The position numbers and the translations under genes are program-made. DNA of 64,000 nt from Calothrix sp. PCC 7103 (GTDB lineage Bacteria; Cyanobacteriota; Cyanobacteriia; Cyanobacteriales; Nostocaceae): the NCBI RefSeq assembly GCF_000331305.1, contig NZ_KB217478.1:2153679-2217678 (forward strand). The letters are read 5' to 3'. A model generated the notes under the pieces. It had not been told where the DNA came from and did no database searches. It was given only the letters and a program-made list of their open reading frames with translations. Of this stretch, positions 52,559 through 61,815 are shown one piece after another; the first letter of the stretch is position 1, and every line of letters begins with the position of its first letter.

Positions 52559-53386
52559 ATGCCTCACAGTTTAGTTCTCAACCTACTACCTCAATCAAGC
52601 ATCTATCCACAATTTTTAACTGGTAGACATTATCATGCTTTATTTCTCAACCTTGTTAGTTCGGTAGATAAGAGTTTAGGCGCTATTCTTCATGATACAA
52701 CGACAGATAAAGCTTTTACGCTTTCCCCGATACAAATACACCGTAGACAACCAGCACTTAAAAACAATATTCTACAATGGCAGCACCAAGAACCTATACT
52801 ACCTGAGACACCTTGCTGGTGGCGCCTGTCTTTACTTGATGACACTTTATTTGGTAAGCTCACACAGCTTTGGTTAAACATAAATCCTGAAAAAGCTTGG
52901 CATTTAGGTTCTGCTGACTTGTTTATTACTAGCATCCAAGTCACACCTCAGTCAAACCAACCTTGGGCAAACGCCTGTACTTATACCCAGCTATTTGAAC
53001 AAGCAAGTGGCGCCGAACGAAGCATCAACTTTACATTTGCCACGCCTACAGCTTTTCGGCAAGGAAACTTCGATACAGCATTACCCAGTAAAGAATCAGT
53101 ATTCAAAAGTTTACTACAGCGCTGGAACAAATATAGTGGCATAGAAATATCGCCTGAAATAATAGATTGCATTTTTCCCAGCTTTTTCAACATCCGCACA
53201 GAAATAGCGAGTGACTCCCGCAGTAAATTCATAGGTTGTGTTGGGCAGGTAAGCTATAAAATTATGGGAGAAGTCGAACCAGAAGTCATTAAACAAATTA
53301 ACGCCATAGCTGATTTTGCTATGTACGCAGGAGTCGGAAGGAAAACACCAATGGGAATGGGAATGGTACGCAGGCAAACTAACTAG
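52559..53386 (+). CDS. cas6: Second Cas6 (paralogue) next to array 3
   Basis: A 275-aa close paralogue of the Cas6 at 45559: the N-termini MPHSLVLNLLPQSSIYPQFL and MPYSLVLNLLPQSPIYPNFL correspond, as do WWRLSLLDDTLFGKL and the glycine loop GVGRKTPMGMGM. It stands alone, without other cas genes, 280 bp before array 3, whose repeat differs from arrays 1 and 2. It probably specialises in that repeat. Intact reading frame. Confidence 0.88.
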   Translation: MPHSLVLNLLPQSSIYPQFLTGRHYHALFLNLVSSVDKSLGAILHDTTTDKAFTLSPIQIHRRQPALKNNILQWQHQEPILPETPCWWRLSLLDDTLFGKLTQLWLNINPEKAWHLGSADLFITSIQVTPQSNQPWANACTYTQLFEQASGAERSINFTFATPTAFRQGNFDTALPSKESVFKSLLQRWNKYSGIEISPEIIDCIFPSFFNIRTEIASDSRSKFIGCVGQVSYKIMGEVEPEVIKQINAIADFAMYAGVGRKTPMGMGMVRRQTN

Positions 53387-53664
53387 ACAGCATTTTGGCT
53401 AATTTTTCCCATATCACCGCGAACCATAGGGTGTTTTTTAGGTAGAACATCAATTTATGCCCGAAACGCTTATTCAATCAAGCTTTGAAGCATTTGGCGC
53501 CTGTAAGAGGTTCGCGGTAACTCTGAAACCCTTGTCAGTTAAGCATTACAGGAATTTTAACCTATGCAAATCTTGACACACCAACGCCTGAAACGCTATT
53601 CTTATTCTAGATTCGCGGTACAGCACCTTGAAAACCAAATACAGCAAAGCTTCCACAGCGAGCC
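53387..53664 (+). promoter_or_regulatory. Leader-like region of array 3
   Basis: Non-coding. Its end (GAAAACCAAATACAGCAAAGC then TTCC) is a diverged version of the leader 1/2 end (GAAAACTAAATATATCAAGG). This marks it as a related but older leader. TTCGCGGTA occurs twice (near 53513 and 53611). Confidence 0.5.
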
Positions 53665-54040
53665 ATTGCAATTTCTAATAATCCCTTTAAGGGATTGAAA
53701 CATAGAAGAAATGATAGAAATAGTATCTTGATAAATATCAGGAGAATTGCAATTTCTAATAATCCCTTTAAGGAATTGAAACCTAAATTATGTAGAGAAA
53801 TTTTATAAAAAGCACAAATTGCAATTTATAATAATCCCTGAAAGGTATTGAAACAGGCTAATGTAGCCCAAATTAGGCTAATTTTGGATTGCAATTTCTA
53901 ATAATCCTTTTAGCGACTTCCAAATAAAAAAATCTCCAAAATTTTCTTGTGGAGAGGTGCCAATACTTGGAACGGGCAAGGATGCCCATTCCACAAGATG
54001 GAGAATTAAATTTTTGGAAGTCCCTTAAGGGATTGAAATA
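53665..54040 (+). CRISPR. CRISPR array 3: decaying, 4 repeats, last one split
   Basis: 37-bp repeats begin ATTGCAATTTCTAATAATCC and end GGGATTGAAAC. Copies are at 53665 (consensus), 53746 (one change near the end), 53818 (several changes) and 53888. The last is interrupted by a 108-bp MITE and resumes at about 54023 (CCTTAAGGGATTGAAAT). Three spacers, the first 44 bp. Progressive degeneration towards the distal end is typical of an inactive array. Confidence 0.88.
53915..54022. mobile_element. MITE inserted in the terminal repeat of array 3
   Basis: The 10-bp terminal inverted repeats GACTTCCAAA (53915-53924) and TTTGGAAGTC (54013-54022) enclose 88 bp. Inside, CTTGTGGA and TCCACAAG and the GGGCAAGGATGCCC palindrome form nested hairpins. 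Flanks CCTTTTA and CCTTAA could be the duplicated target within the CRISPR repeat. No transposase is encoded. Confidence 0.7.
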
Positions 54041-54043
54041 TTT

Positions 54044-55681
54044 TCAATTTTCAAATACACAATCTGGTGTAAAATCAGGGGAGTCAAAATAGTACCTGCC
54101 TTCAGCTTTTAATATACGTTCAAAAAGCTGTGGAATACTTGTTGCTATGACCTTAGTATTTTCAATTGAGAAAATAACATGTTCTCTGGAAAACATATCT
54201 TTTTCATCTGATGTGATGGGTGTACTAATAACAACCCACCATTCTGCCCACTTTTTCAATGTTCCATCTTCTTGACTACCAGATTTTCTACGCTGATATT
54301 TATAGGCAAGGCAGCGACCGTCTTTTAAATTAGCAAATTGATAAAAACTCATATTATCTGTATCTATAATTTCATCAACATAAACATAGTCACGTAATGG
54401 TCGAATAAACCAAGGATGTTCGCTATTTGCAAAAAGAGTTCCACCGTCAAATTGCTCAAGCATTTGAAATATTTCTTTGGGCATTTCTTCAACAAATTTA
54501 CTCTGAGACCAATCAACAGCAGGTTGTAAATTGTGCTTTGCTTCTTGTGAATTTTTAAAAGTATTTAAAATCTGAGTAAATTTATTCTCTCTAACTGCCC
54601 AACCAATTTCTGGGTATAAGCAACCATTTTCTTGCTTTTGACATACACCAACGAAACCTGCTATTAGTTCTAATTCTTTTTTGTTTTTGTCTGTTTCTAA
54701 AGTAAAAGAAACTTGTGAAAGACCACCTGGTAATGACTCTGGTCTCACAGCTTGATCTACACTACCAAAAAAGGTGTGTATGGGGGTATTCGTAAACATC
54801 GGATTTTTAACTGTGTAAGTATTGGTAACAGTGTCTTCTACATAGGGAAATAAATAACCTAGCCACCCAGTTATTAGCTCTGTGGCATACATTTGTTTTG
54901 GTTTGTAAATCGATTGCCAAAAGTTTATATCTGGTTTGCCTTTAATGGTGTCTATAAATTTATCGCAGATGGGTAATACTTTTGTTGTCCACCAACTTAA
55001 ATCATATTCTGCTATCAACTCAACGCGCGCGCGAATTTTGCGCCAATCGTCTTCGGTTCCTTGTAAAGTAATCCAGGGAATACCACAAACACAAACAGCC
55101 CGAAAATCAAAAAAGCAGCGAAAAGCATCCATTATTACTATTTGGCTTGCTGTACGTATTGTAGGAGTTGTGGTGCTAAAATCGCATTGCATTAACGAGT
55201 AAATATCAGGGTTTATATATTCACCCATCAAAAAAGCCCATTGTTTTACAACTTCTGCCCAATGTGATGATGTATTAAGTTCTTCTATTGTTGCTTTTAA
55301 TGAGAGTTTACCTGAGTGAGCAACTAAAGATTGACGTAATTGTTCAGCGTTGTTATTCACATGCATTGCAAATCCCTGAGCAATTGTCATCCAGATAGCA
55401 TCAGGAGTCAATAGCAAAGGACGGTGTTCGCTAAATGACATGTGAACGGCATTAAAAAGTGGATGCAAGTAAACTGCATCAATTAAGCCACTATTAGATG
55501 ATGGCTGAACTACCTTGAATGTGTCACTATGGCTAAATCCTATTAGGGGTGTATCAACTCGTTCTTCTAGTTGCGTTTTAGCAGTTTGTACAGGTAAGGG
55601 GCTTTCGCATATTTCCAAGTCTTCTACTTGAAAGCTGATTTCGCTTGAAGTTTGATTGAGGATTAACGCGATTTTATCCAT
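54044..55681 (-). CDS. DUF4419 protein, 545 aa
   Basis: Recognisable by HPLFNAVHMSFSEHRPLLLT, PDAIWMTIAQGFAMHVNNNA, IVIMDAFRCFFDF and GIPWITLQGTEDDWRKIR. The family is known from fungi and scattered bacteria without an established function. The C-terminal half (about 300-545) is not recognised. Its gene abuts the split CRISPR repeat, which lies just beyond its stop codon. Probably a transferred cargo gene; it is transcribed alone or with the GNAT gene upstream (21 bp). Confidence 0.75.
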   Translation of the reverse strand: MDKIALILNQTSSEISFQVEDLEICESPLPVQTAKTQLEERVDTPLIGFSHSDTFKVVQPSSNSGLIDAVYLHPLFNAVHMSFSEHRPLLLTPDAIWMTIAQGFAMHVNNNAEQLRQSLVAHSGKLSLKATIEELNTSSHWAEVVKQWAFLMGEYINPDIYSLMQCDFSTTTPTIRTASQIVIMDAFRCFFDFRAVCVCGIPWITLQGTEDDWRKIRARVELIAEYDLSWWTTKVLPICDKFIDTIKGKPDINFWQSIYKPKQMYATELITGWLGYLFPYVEDTVTNTYTVKNPMFTNTPIHTFFGSVDQAVRPESLPGGLSQVSFTLETDKNKKELELIAGFVGVCQKQENGCLYPEIGWAVRENKFTQILNTFKNSQEAKHNLQPAVDWSQSKFVEEMPKEIFQMLEQFDGGTLFANSEHPWFIRPLRDYVYVDEIIDTDNMSFYQFANLKDGRCLAYKYQRRKSGSQEDGTLKKWAEWWVVISTPITSDEKDMFSREHVIFSIENTKVIATSIPQLFERILKAEGRYYFDSPDFTPDCVFEN

Positions 55682-55702
55682 AAAATTTTTTAGAAAATTC
55701 TA

Positions 55703-56218
55703 TCATTTAATTTGCAGAAGCATGTACTCTATATCAAAGTATTGATTATTAAATTTATACGCCATTTTTTCGATTCCGTATATTTTAAAGCCAAATGATA
55801 GATACAATTGTTTTGCTGGTAAATTATTTGTTACGACATCGAGTAATAGTATTTCTATCTCGTTAGTAGCTTTTGCTTTTTCAATTAGTTCATTGAGTAG
55901 TAATTCACCTATACCTTGGCGCCGATATTCTGGTTTGACGTACATACTACGTATGTATGCTTTATGCTTTGTTTTTATTCTGGATTCTTGATGAAATTTT
56001 ATTATTCCAATTATTTTTTTATCGTCGTAGCAGCCTAAAATAAAGTTATTATCTACTGGTATTTTATCTCTAAAGTCATGTATTGTCTTGGTTGCTTCTT
56101 CTTGATACGTTGTGCCATATGAGTCTGGATTATTATATAAGGCTTCTAATCTGATTTGACGGTAATCTTCTCCATCGTGTTTTGTTAGTTTTTTTATTAT
56201 CATTTGGTTAAATGCCAA
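55703..56218 (-). CDS. GNAT-family N-acetyltransferase
   Basis: A 171-aa acetyltransferase: acetyl-CoA loop VKPEYRRQGIGELLLNELIE, the preceding strand KAYIRSMY, and the C-terminal LPAKQLYLSFGFKIYGIEK (motif B). The substrate is unknown. It lies 21 bp upstream of the DUF4419 gene on the same strand, likely co-transcribed. Confidence 0.85.
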   Translation of the reverse strand: MAFNQMIIKKLTKHDGEDYRQIRLEALYNNPDSYGTTYQEEATKTIHDFRDKIPVDNNFILGCYDDKKIIGIIKFHQESRIKTKHKAYIRSMYVKPEYRRQGIGELLLNELIEKAKATNEIEILLLDVVTNNLPAKQLYLSFGFKIYGIEKMAYKFNNQYFDIEYMLLQIK

Positions 56219-56230
56219 TAATGAACTTTA

Positions 56231-56455
56231 CTAAGATTGAGGGAAAACGTTTTGCCGCAGTTGTTGATAAGATTCTAATGCTCTAGCTATTAATTTACAA
56301 GGCGCCTGACTTGGTGTTACATCTGTTTGAGTTAATCCTCCCCCTACACCAATCTTATAGTACAAAAAGCCTATATTCATCAAAAGACTAACTTCTAAAT
56401 TACGCTGACGCAATATATCATCACCTGTACCATTGGCTTTACGTACAGCAACCAA
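56231..56455 (-). CDS. Hypothetical protein or gene fragment, 74 aa
   Basis: Starts only with TTG (VAVRKANGTGDDILRQRNLEV...) without a clear ribosome binding site and ends 12 bp before the GNAT gene. The helical sequence looks protein-like but begins abruptly behind repeats, so it may be the remnant of a larger gene. No family recognised. Confidence 0.35.
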   Translation of the reverse strand: MVAVRKANGTGDDILRQRNLEVSLLMNIGFLYYKIGVGGGLTQTDVTPSQAPCKLIARALESYQQLRQNVFPQS

Positions 56456-56616
56456 AGCTTATTCTATACTGCTAATGGGTAAAATATAAACTTTGTCATG
56501 CTGAACGAAACGTAGTGCAGTGAAGCATCTTAGAGATTCTAGCCTGCGGCAAATGCTCCGCCGGAGCGCTACGCTCAGAATGACATTTCTTACCCGTGTT
56601 AAGTATACATCCGTTG

Positions 56617-56729
56617 CAATACTGCTCGGTTAACGTATGTAGAGACGTGATTAATCACGTCTCTACAGGGGTTTAGCTACGCTACACTACGTGAACACGT
56701 TTCGCAATTGGCTTAACCGAGCAGTATTG
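56617..56729. mobile_element. MITE-like element with 17-bp terminal inverted repeats
   Basis: CAATACTGCTCGGTTAA (56617-56633) is perfectly complementary to 56713-56729. Inside is a second palindrome, TGTAGAGACGTGATTAAT with its complement. Preceding sequence (56490-56585) carries the TGTCATGCTGA dispersed repeat. Non-coding. Confidence 0.7.
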
Positions 56730-56817
56730 AGTCCAGCACGTTTTCATGCTGAGAGATTGTTTTAACGAATCATTATCCGTTACATCCGTTGTATCCGTTG
56801 CTAACTGGCCTATTATT

Positions 56818-56946
56818 TTAAGCTGCTTTAGACTTACGACGCTTCGGTTTGTGTTGTATCGATGAGGCTTGTTGTAGCTGTGCCTCGCGTTTTTCAAACT
56901 CAATTACAGTCCGAGCTACCAATTCAGCTAGGGTTTCACGTTTCAT
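56818..56946 (-). CDS. Small basic protein, 42 aa
   Basis: A short frame from ATG 56946 (MKRETLAELVARTVIEFEKR ...) ends in a Lys/Arg-rich tail (KPKRRKSKAA). Such a helical-basic peptide could bind nucleic acid. No good ribosome binding site. Uncertain as a gene. Confidence 0.4.
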   Translation of the reverse strand: MKRETLAELVARTVIEFEKREAQLQQASSIQHKPKRRKSKAA

Positions 56947-57082
56947 ACTTGATTGTTATCGCTTCTAGTACAATAGCTGCGATGCCGAAAAATTCTGTTA
57001 GCGCCAAGCTTTTGCATGACTTTACATGAATTAAAACAGCTAAAAACGATAAACTAAGGGAAATTGCTAGAGGGAAGCATTA

Positions 57083-57472
57083 ATGGCAAAGTCAAATGGG
57101 GCTAAAAGCGAAACATCTACTGTGGAGTCTGAGGTTTCAGATGCAGAAGACCTGGCACCTGTTAAAGATTCGTCTGAACTAGTAGAGGGCGCCCAAGATA
57201 TTGGCGCCCAAGATATTGACGAAATATTAAACTCGCTAAAAGCTTTACTGAGTGCGTTAGAAAAACTCCAAAAAGCTCGACTAGAAGTAGGCGATATTAA
57301 ACCTTTAATTGGACGAATGCTCGATGGAGAACTGCTGGAAGGGGAAGAACTTGAGCAACTTAAGTCAGGTGTAAATGGTCTTTCTCGCCTTGTTCGTACT
57401 TATACTGACCACCAAGCGGCACTTACTAAAGCACAACCTGCAAGACAACTACTAGATCAAGTTATTAAATAG
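57083..57472 (+). CDS. Hypothetical acidic protein, 129 aa
   Basis: AGAGGGAAGCATTA precedes the ATG at 57083. The N-terminal 45 residues are acidic and disordered, with a duplicated GAQDI unit encoded by a tandem GGCGCCCAAGATATTG repeat. The rest is helical (ILNSLKALLSALEKLQKARL, LSRLVRTYTDHQAALTK). No family recognised. It is followed by a GC-rich hairpin and then the EF-G gene. Confidence 0.55.
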   Translation: MAKSNGAKSETSTVESEVSDAEDLAPVKDSSELVEGAQDIGAQDIDEILNSLKALLSALEKLQKARLEVGDIKPLIGRMLDGELLEGEELEQLKSGVNGLSRLVRTYTDHQAALTKAQPARQLLDQVIK

Positions 57473-57478
57473 TAATTT

Positions 57479-57522
57479 GATCCCCCAACCCCCCCCGAAG
57501 AGAGCGGCGGGCTAGGGGGATC
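57479..57522 (+). terminator. GC-rich hairpin after the 129-aa gene
   Basis: GATCCCCC (57479-57486) pairs with GGGGGATC (57515-57522), 6 bp after the stop codon. No long T-run follows, so it may be a repeat-derived terminator. Confidence 0.6.
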
Positions 57523-57809
57523 ATTTCACCTTTAGCACAAAATGCCCCACATTGGAGAAAATTTATGCTAGCTTAATCCGAGACATAAATTAAGCCCCTT
57601 AGCTTTTTTATGCCCGAACCAACCTGTGGAACACAGGTTAGCTTATAATTAATGTGTAATTATTAAGTTTTCTCAAAACATCAGGACTACTTCCGGTGTT
57701 CTATGTTAAGGAAATCCAGCCCTTGCTGGCGCTCACAGGCAACTCAAGTTAATTCTATAGTGCCATTTTAGAGCTATTCGCCAACGGTTTCTAGTAGTTT
57801 AGTTAAAAC
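57523..57809. other. Upstream region of the EF-G paralogue
   Basis: About 290 bp without a gene. CACATTGGAG and GTGGAACACAGG segments suggest a structured leader, but no known riboswitch or regulatory RNA is recognised. The ATG at 57810 lacks a strong Shine-Dalgarno sequence. Confidence 0.4.
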
Positions 57810-59900
57810 ATGAAAGACCTCACTCGTTATCGGAATATCGGTATCTTCGCCCACGTAGACGCTGGTAAAACCACCACAACAGAAAGAATCCTGAAGCTGA
57901 CAGGAAAAATCCACAAAATTGGTGAGGTGCATGAAGGTGCGGCGACGACCGACTTCATGGAACAAGAACAAGAGCGAGGCATTACGATTCAATCTGCTGC
58001 AACCACCTGTTTTTGGAACGACCACCAATTCAATATTATTGATACCCCTGGACACGTTGACTTTACAATTGAAGTTTACCGTTCGCTGAAAGTGCTTGAT
58101 GGTGGTGTCGGTGTATTTTGCGCTAGTGGTGGTGTAGAACCTCAATCTGAAACCAACTGGCGTTATGCCAATGACTCTAAGGTCGCTCGCGTCGTTTACA
58201 TTAACAAACTTGACCGTATTGGCGCCGATTTTTACCGAGTTGTTAAGCAAATTAATGATGTCCTAGCAGCGAAACCGTTGGTGATGGTACTACCAATTGG
58301 TACAGAGAACGATTTTGTAGGCGTGGTAGATTTATTAACCCGTAAAGCATGGGTATGGGATGATTCCGGCGACCCAATGAACTATGAAATCAAAGAAGTT
58401 CCCGCCGAAATGAAAGATGACGTCGAAAAGTACCGCGAGATGCTGATTGAAACAGCTGTCGAGCAAGACGACACATTGATGGAAAAATATTTAGAAGGCG
58501 AAGAACTTTCCATCGACGAAATTAAGCATTGTATTCGTAAGGGCACTATCAATCTGTCCTTCTTCCCCACCTATTGCGGTTCTTCGTTTAAAAACAAAGG
58601 TGTGCAGTTAGTACTCGATGCTGTTGTTGACTACTTGCCCAACCCAACTGAAGTAAAACCACAACCAGAAGTAGATTTAGAAGGTAACGAAACTGGCGAA
58701 TTTGCTATTGTTGACCCAACGAAACCGTTGCGTGCATTAGCATTTAAAATTATGGATGACCGTTTCGGCGCCCTCACCTTTACCCGCCTTTACTCCGGTG
58801 TATTAAATAAGGGTGATACAATTCTCAATACCGCAACAGGTAAAACCGAACGTATTAGCCGTTTGGTTGAGATGCACGCTAACGACCGTCAAGAAATTGA
58901 TTCCGCTCAAGCTGGGGACATTGTAGCTATTGTAGGGATGAAAAACGTCCAAACCGGACATACTCTTTGTGACCCCAAAGCTCCTGCAACCTTAGAACCA
59001 ATGGTCTTCCCAGAGCCAGTTATTTCCATCTCGGTGACACCTACTAAGAAAGGTACCTCCGAAAAAATGGGGATTGCACTTGGTAAAATGGTACAGGAAG
59101 ACCCATCATTCCGCGTCGAAACTGATTCCGAAAGTGGCGAAACCATCATTAAAGGGATGGGTGAGTTACATTTGGATATTAAAGTTGATATTCTCAGACG
59201 TACCCACGGTGTTGAAGTCGAAGTTGGTAAACCTCAAGTTGCTTACCGTGAGTCTGTTACTAAGCGCGTTGAAGATGGCTATGTCCACAAGAAACAATCT
59301 GGTGGTTCTGGTCAATACGCTAAAATCGATTACATTGTTGAACCTGGTGAACCTGGTAGTGGTTTCCAATTTGAGACCAAGGTAACTGGTGGTAGCGTAC
59401 CTAGAGAATACTGGCCCGCAGTTCAAAAAGGTTTTGCGAGCAGTATCGATAAAGGTGTGTTAGCAGGATTCCCTTGTGTCGATTTGAAATTTACCTTGGT
59501 TGATGGTGGTTTCCACCCTGTTGACTCATCAGCAATTGCTTTTGAAATCGCTGCTAAAGCTGCTTATCGTCAAACCTTGCCTAAAGCTTCTCCTCAGTTG
59601 CTTGAACCCATTATGAAAGTCGATGTGTTTACACCTGAAGATTATATGGGTGATGCAATTGGTGACTTAAACCGTCGTCGTGGACTCATTAAATCGCAAG
59701 AAACAGGCCCTACTGGCGCCCGTATTAAAGCGGATGTACCATTGAGCGAAATGTTTGGTTACATTGGCGATCTACGAACCATGACTTCCGGTCGTGGTCA
59801 GTTTTCTATGGAATTTTCTCATTACGCACCATGTCCTGCAAACGTAGCAGAGACCGTAATTAAGGAAACCAAAGAACGCGAAGCTGCTGCTGCGAAATAG
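57810..59900 (+). CDS. Translation elongation factor G paralogue
   Basis: A 696-aa translational GTPase: G1 [12 protein letters not shown] (near 14-25), switch-[14 protein letters not shown], and the EF-G domains to the end ([20 protein letters not shown]). The N-terminus [20 protein letters not shown] differs from canonical cyanobacterial FusA (which begins MART-PLE), and it is not next to rpsL, rpsG or tuf. It is therefore the second-type EF-G that many cyanobacteria carry. Its place inside an excision element is odd for a translation factor and means heterocysts would lose this copy from the chromosome. Confidence 0.85.
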   Translation: MKDLTRYRNIGIFAHVDAGKTTTTERILKLTGKIHKIGEVHEGAATTDFMEQEQERGITIQSAATTCFWNDHQFNIIDTPGHVDFTIEVYRSLKVLDGGVGVFCASGGVEPQSETNWRYANDSKVARVVYINKLDRIGADFYRVVKQINDVLAAKPLVMVLPIGTENDFVGVVDLLTRKAWVWDDSGDPMNYEIKEVPAEMKDDVEKYREMLIETAVEQDDTLMEKYLEGEELSIDEIKHCIRKGTINLSFFPTYCGSSFKNKGVQLVLDAVVDYLPNPTEVKPQPEVDLEGNETGEFAIVDPTKPLRALAFKIMDDRFGALTFTRLYSGVLNKGDTILNTATGKTERISRLVEMHANDRQEIDSAQAGDIVAIVGMKNVQTGHTLCDPKAPATLEPMVFPEPVISISVTPTKKGTSEKMGIALGKMVQEDPSFRVETDSESGETIIKGMGELHLDIKVDILRRTHGVEVEVGKPQVAYRESVTKRVEDGYVHKKQSGGSGQYAKIDYIVEPGEPGSGFQFETKVTGGSVPREYWPAVQKGFASSIDKGVLAGFPCVDLKFTLVDGGFHPVDSSAIAFEIAAKAAYRQTLPKASPQLLEPIMKVDVFTPEDYMGDAIGDLNRRRGLIKSQETGPTGARIKADVPLSEMFGYIGDLRTMTSGRGQFSMEFSHYAPCPANVAETVIKETKEREAAAAK

Positions 59901-59974
59901 TAAAGAAACCAGGTTTATAGGCGGAAAATTTTCTGTTCCAATTGAACCGATTTAGTACTTACACATAGAATAAT

Positions 59975-60008
59975 AGAAGCCCGGTTTATTGGTAATAACC
60001 GGGCTTCT
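59975..60008 (+). terminator. Hairpin after the EF-G gene
   Basis: AGAAGCCCGGTT (59975-59986) pairs perfectly with 59997-60008 around a 10-base loop, followed by GTTTG. It belongs to the dispersed AGAAACC-GGTTTCT repeat family and can act as a terminator just ahead of the KAP gene. Confidence 0.65.
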
Positions 60009-60030
60009 GTTTGTAAATTCTAAAAGTGTT

Positions 60031-61776
60031 ATGACCGATACAACCGATATTAACGATATATCAACAGATAGCTCCTTAATCGATCCAGAAAATGACTTGC
60101 TAGGTCATGCGAGCTTTGCGAAGTATCTAGCAGACAGCATTTGCGAAATGACCTTTCCTGAAGGTTTCATAATTGGTATTTACGGTTCTTGGAACTCTGG
60201 CAAATCAACACTATTAAACTTTATAGGTCATTATCTTCAGCAAAAGTCAGAGGACGAGCAACCAATTATTGTTCCTTTTAATCCCTGGCTATTTTCTGGA
60301 CATCAGAATATTGTAAGGCGCTTTTTTGAGCAATTACAAAATGTTTTAAGCAAAGAAAAAGCCGTGCCAAGAGGTATAAGAAAGACAATAGCTGATTTCG
60401 CCGGAATTATTTCAGAAATTCCTTTACCTTATGCTCAAACTGGCAAGGCATTAGTAACATTATTAGATGATAAAGAAAAGGAAGCTTCGCAATTTAAAGA
60501 AGAAGTAGAAAAGACGCTGGCAAAACAGGATAGACGCATAGTTATAACAGTTGATGATATAGATAGGTTGCCTGGTGAGGATATTAAGCAGTTATTTCGC
60601 ATTTTTAAAGCTATTCCGAATTTTTCTAACGTTGTTTATGTTTTAGCTTTTAATAAAGAAGCTGTAATCGAAACAATTACAGAAACCGATACAGTATCCA
60701 AAGAATCATACTTGCAACAAATTATTCAAGCAGAGTTTGAGTTACCTACTCCAAGTAAGACCTTACTTCGCAAGCTATTTTTTAAAAAACTTAATAGAGT
60801 ATTTACTGACATACCAAAAGAACAATTTAATCAAACACGTTGGAGTAGTATTTACTTCCAAGGAATAGACCATTTTATTAATAACATACCCGGCATTACT
60901 CGTTTAACTAACACTTTAACAGTTACATATTCAGCAGTAAAAGGCGAAGTGAATCCAATTGATTTTATTGCTATCGAGTGTTTGCGAATCTTTTGCCCAG
61001 CCATATATGACATAATCTACCAAAATCCTTATGCTTTCGCAGGTGAGGTTAACACTTCCACAGACGAATTGAAAAATTTACTTAATACCTGGATTGCTCA
61101 ACTACCCCCCAAAGATAAGCAACCTGTACAAAATCTCCTCATGCAGCTTTTTCCAAAATTAAAAGCTGTTTGGAGTAATAGCTCTGCTGATGAGAAAGAG
61201 TCTGAATGGCATAAGCAAATGCGTGTGTGTAGTTTAGAAATATTTCCAATCTACTTCCGTCTAGCGTTGTCAGCATATGAATTATCTAACACTCAAATAA
61301 AAGCTATGCTTGCTTTAGCTTACGATACAGAAAGGTTTAAAGAACATTTAATAGAACTTGTTAAGCAAAAACGTACTGAAGGCATCGCACAAACTAGCAT
61401 TTTTTTAGAACAGCTTGAAAGCACCGCTCAAGAAATTCCTGTAAATGCCATTGCCTCGGTTGTGGAAGCTTTATTTGATGCCAGCGAAGAATTCTTGTTG
61501 GGTCAAGAAGATGAGTATAATAATGACATTTTCGATTTGAGCAACGAAGTTATAGTTAGTCGTTATATCTCACAACTGTTGCGTCGAATTGAAGAACCAC
61601 AACGATTTGAATTGTTAAAAACAGCAATTAGTCAAGCTAAAGCATTACCAATAATTAATCAACAAATAGCAACAGTAAAAGAACAGCAAATTCAGTCTAG
61701 TTCCGAGCAGGACTCAAATGAGGAAAGCCTACTGAACGCAGAACACCTCGAAGAACTAGAACAAATAGTCGCTTGA
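60031..61776 (+). CDS. KAP-family P-loop NTPase
   Basis: The start is ATG 60031 (MTDTTDINDISTDSSLIDPE); the frame is open from 59989 but that part lies in a hairpin. The 581-aa protein has Walker A GIYGSWNSGKSTLL, the VPFNPWLFSGHQN segment, and Walker B VITVDDIDRL, all KAP hallmarks. KAP NTPases occur in antiphage systems and mobile elements, often membrane-associated; no clear membrane helix is visible here. It is the last cargo gene before the right end of the element. Confidence 0.85.
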   Translation: MTDTTDINDISTDSSLIDPENDLLGHASFAKYLADSICEMTFPEGFIIGIYGSWNSGKSTLLNFIGHYLQQKSEDEQPIIVPFNPWLFSGHQNIVRRFFEQLQNVLSKEKAVPRGIRKTIADFAGIISEIPLPYAQTGKALVTLLDDKEKEASQFKEEVEKTLAKQDRRIVITVDDIDRLPGEDIKQLFRIFKAIPNFSNVVYVLAFNKEAVIETITETDTVSKESYLQQIIQAEFELPTPSKTLLRKLFFKKLNRVFTDIPKEQFNQTRWSSIYFQGIDHFINNIPGITRLTNTLTVTYSAVKGEVNPIDFIAIECLRIFCPAIYDIIYQNPYAFAGEVNTSTDELKNLLNTWIAQLPPKDKQPVQNLLMQLFPKLKAVWSNSSADEKESEWHKQMRVCSLEIFPIYFRLALSAYELSNTQIKAMLALAYDTERFKEHLIELVKQKRTEGIAQTSIFLEQLESTAQEIPVNAIASVVEALFDASEEFLLGQEDEYNNDIFDLSNEVIVSRYISQLLRRIEEPQRFELLKTAISQAKALPIINQQIATVKEQQIQSSSEQDSNEESLLNAEHLEELEQIVA

Positions 61777-61782
61777 TAGTAT

Positions 61783-61815
61783 GTAGGTTGCGTGGAGGAA
61801 CGGAACCCAACATAA
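61783..61815. repeat. Dispersed GTAGGTTG-hairpin at the element end
   Basis: TGTAGGTTGCGTGGAGGAACGGAACCCAACATAA is the same family as in 32612-32645 and near 45485. It lies just inside the right attachment site and may terminate transcription leaving the element. Confidence 0.55.
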
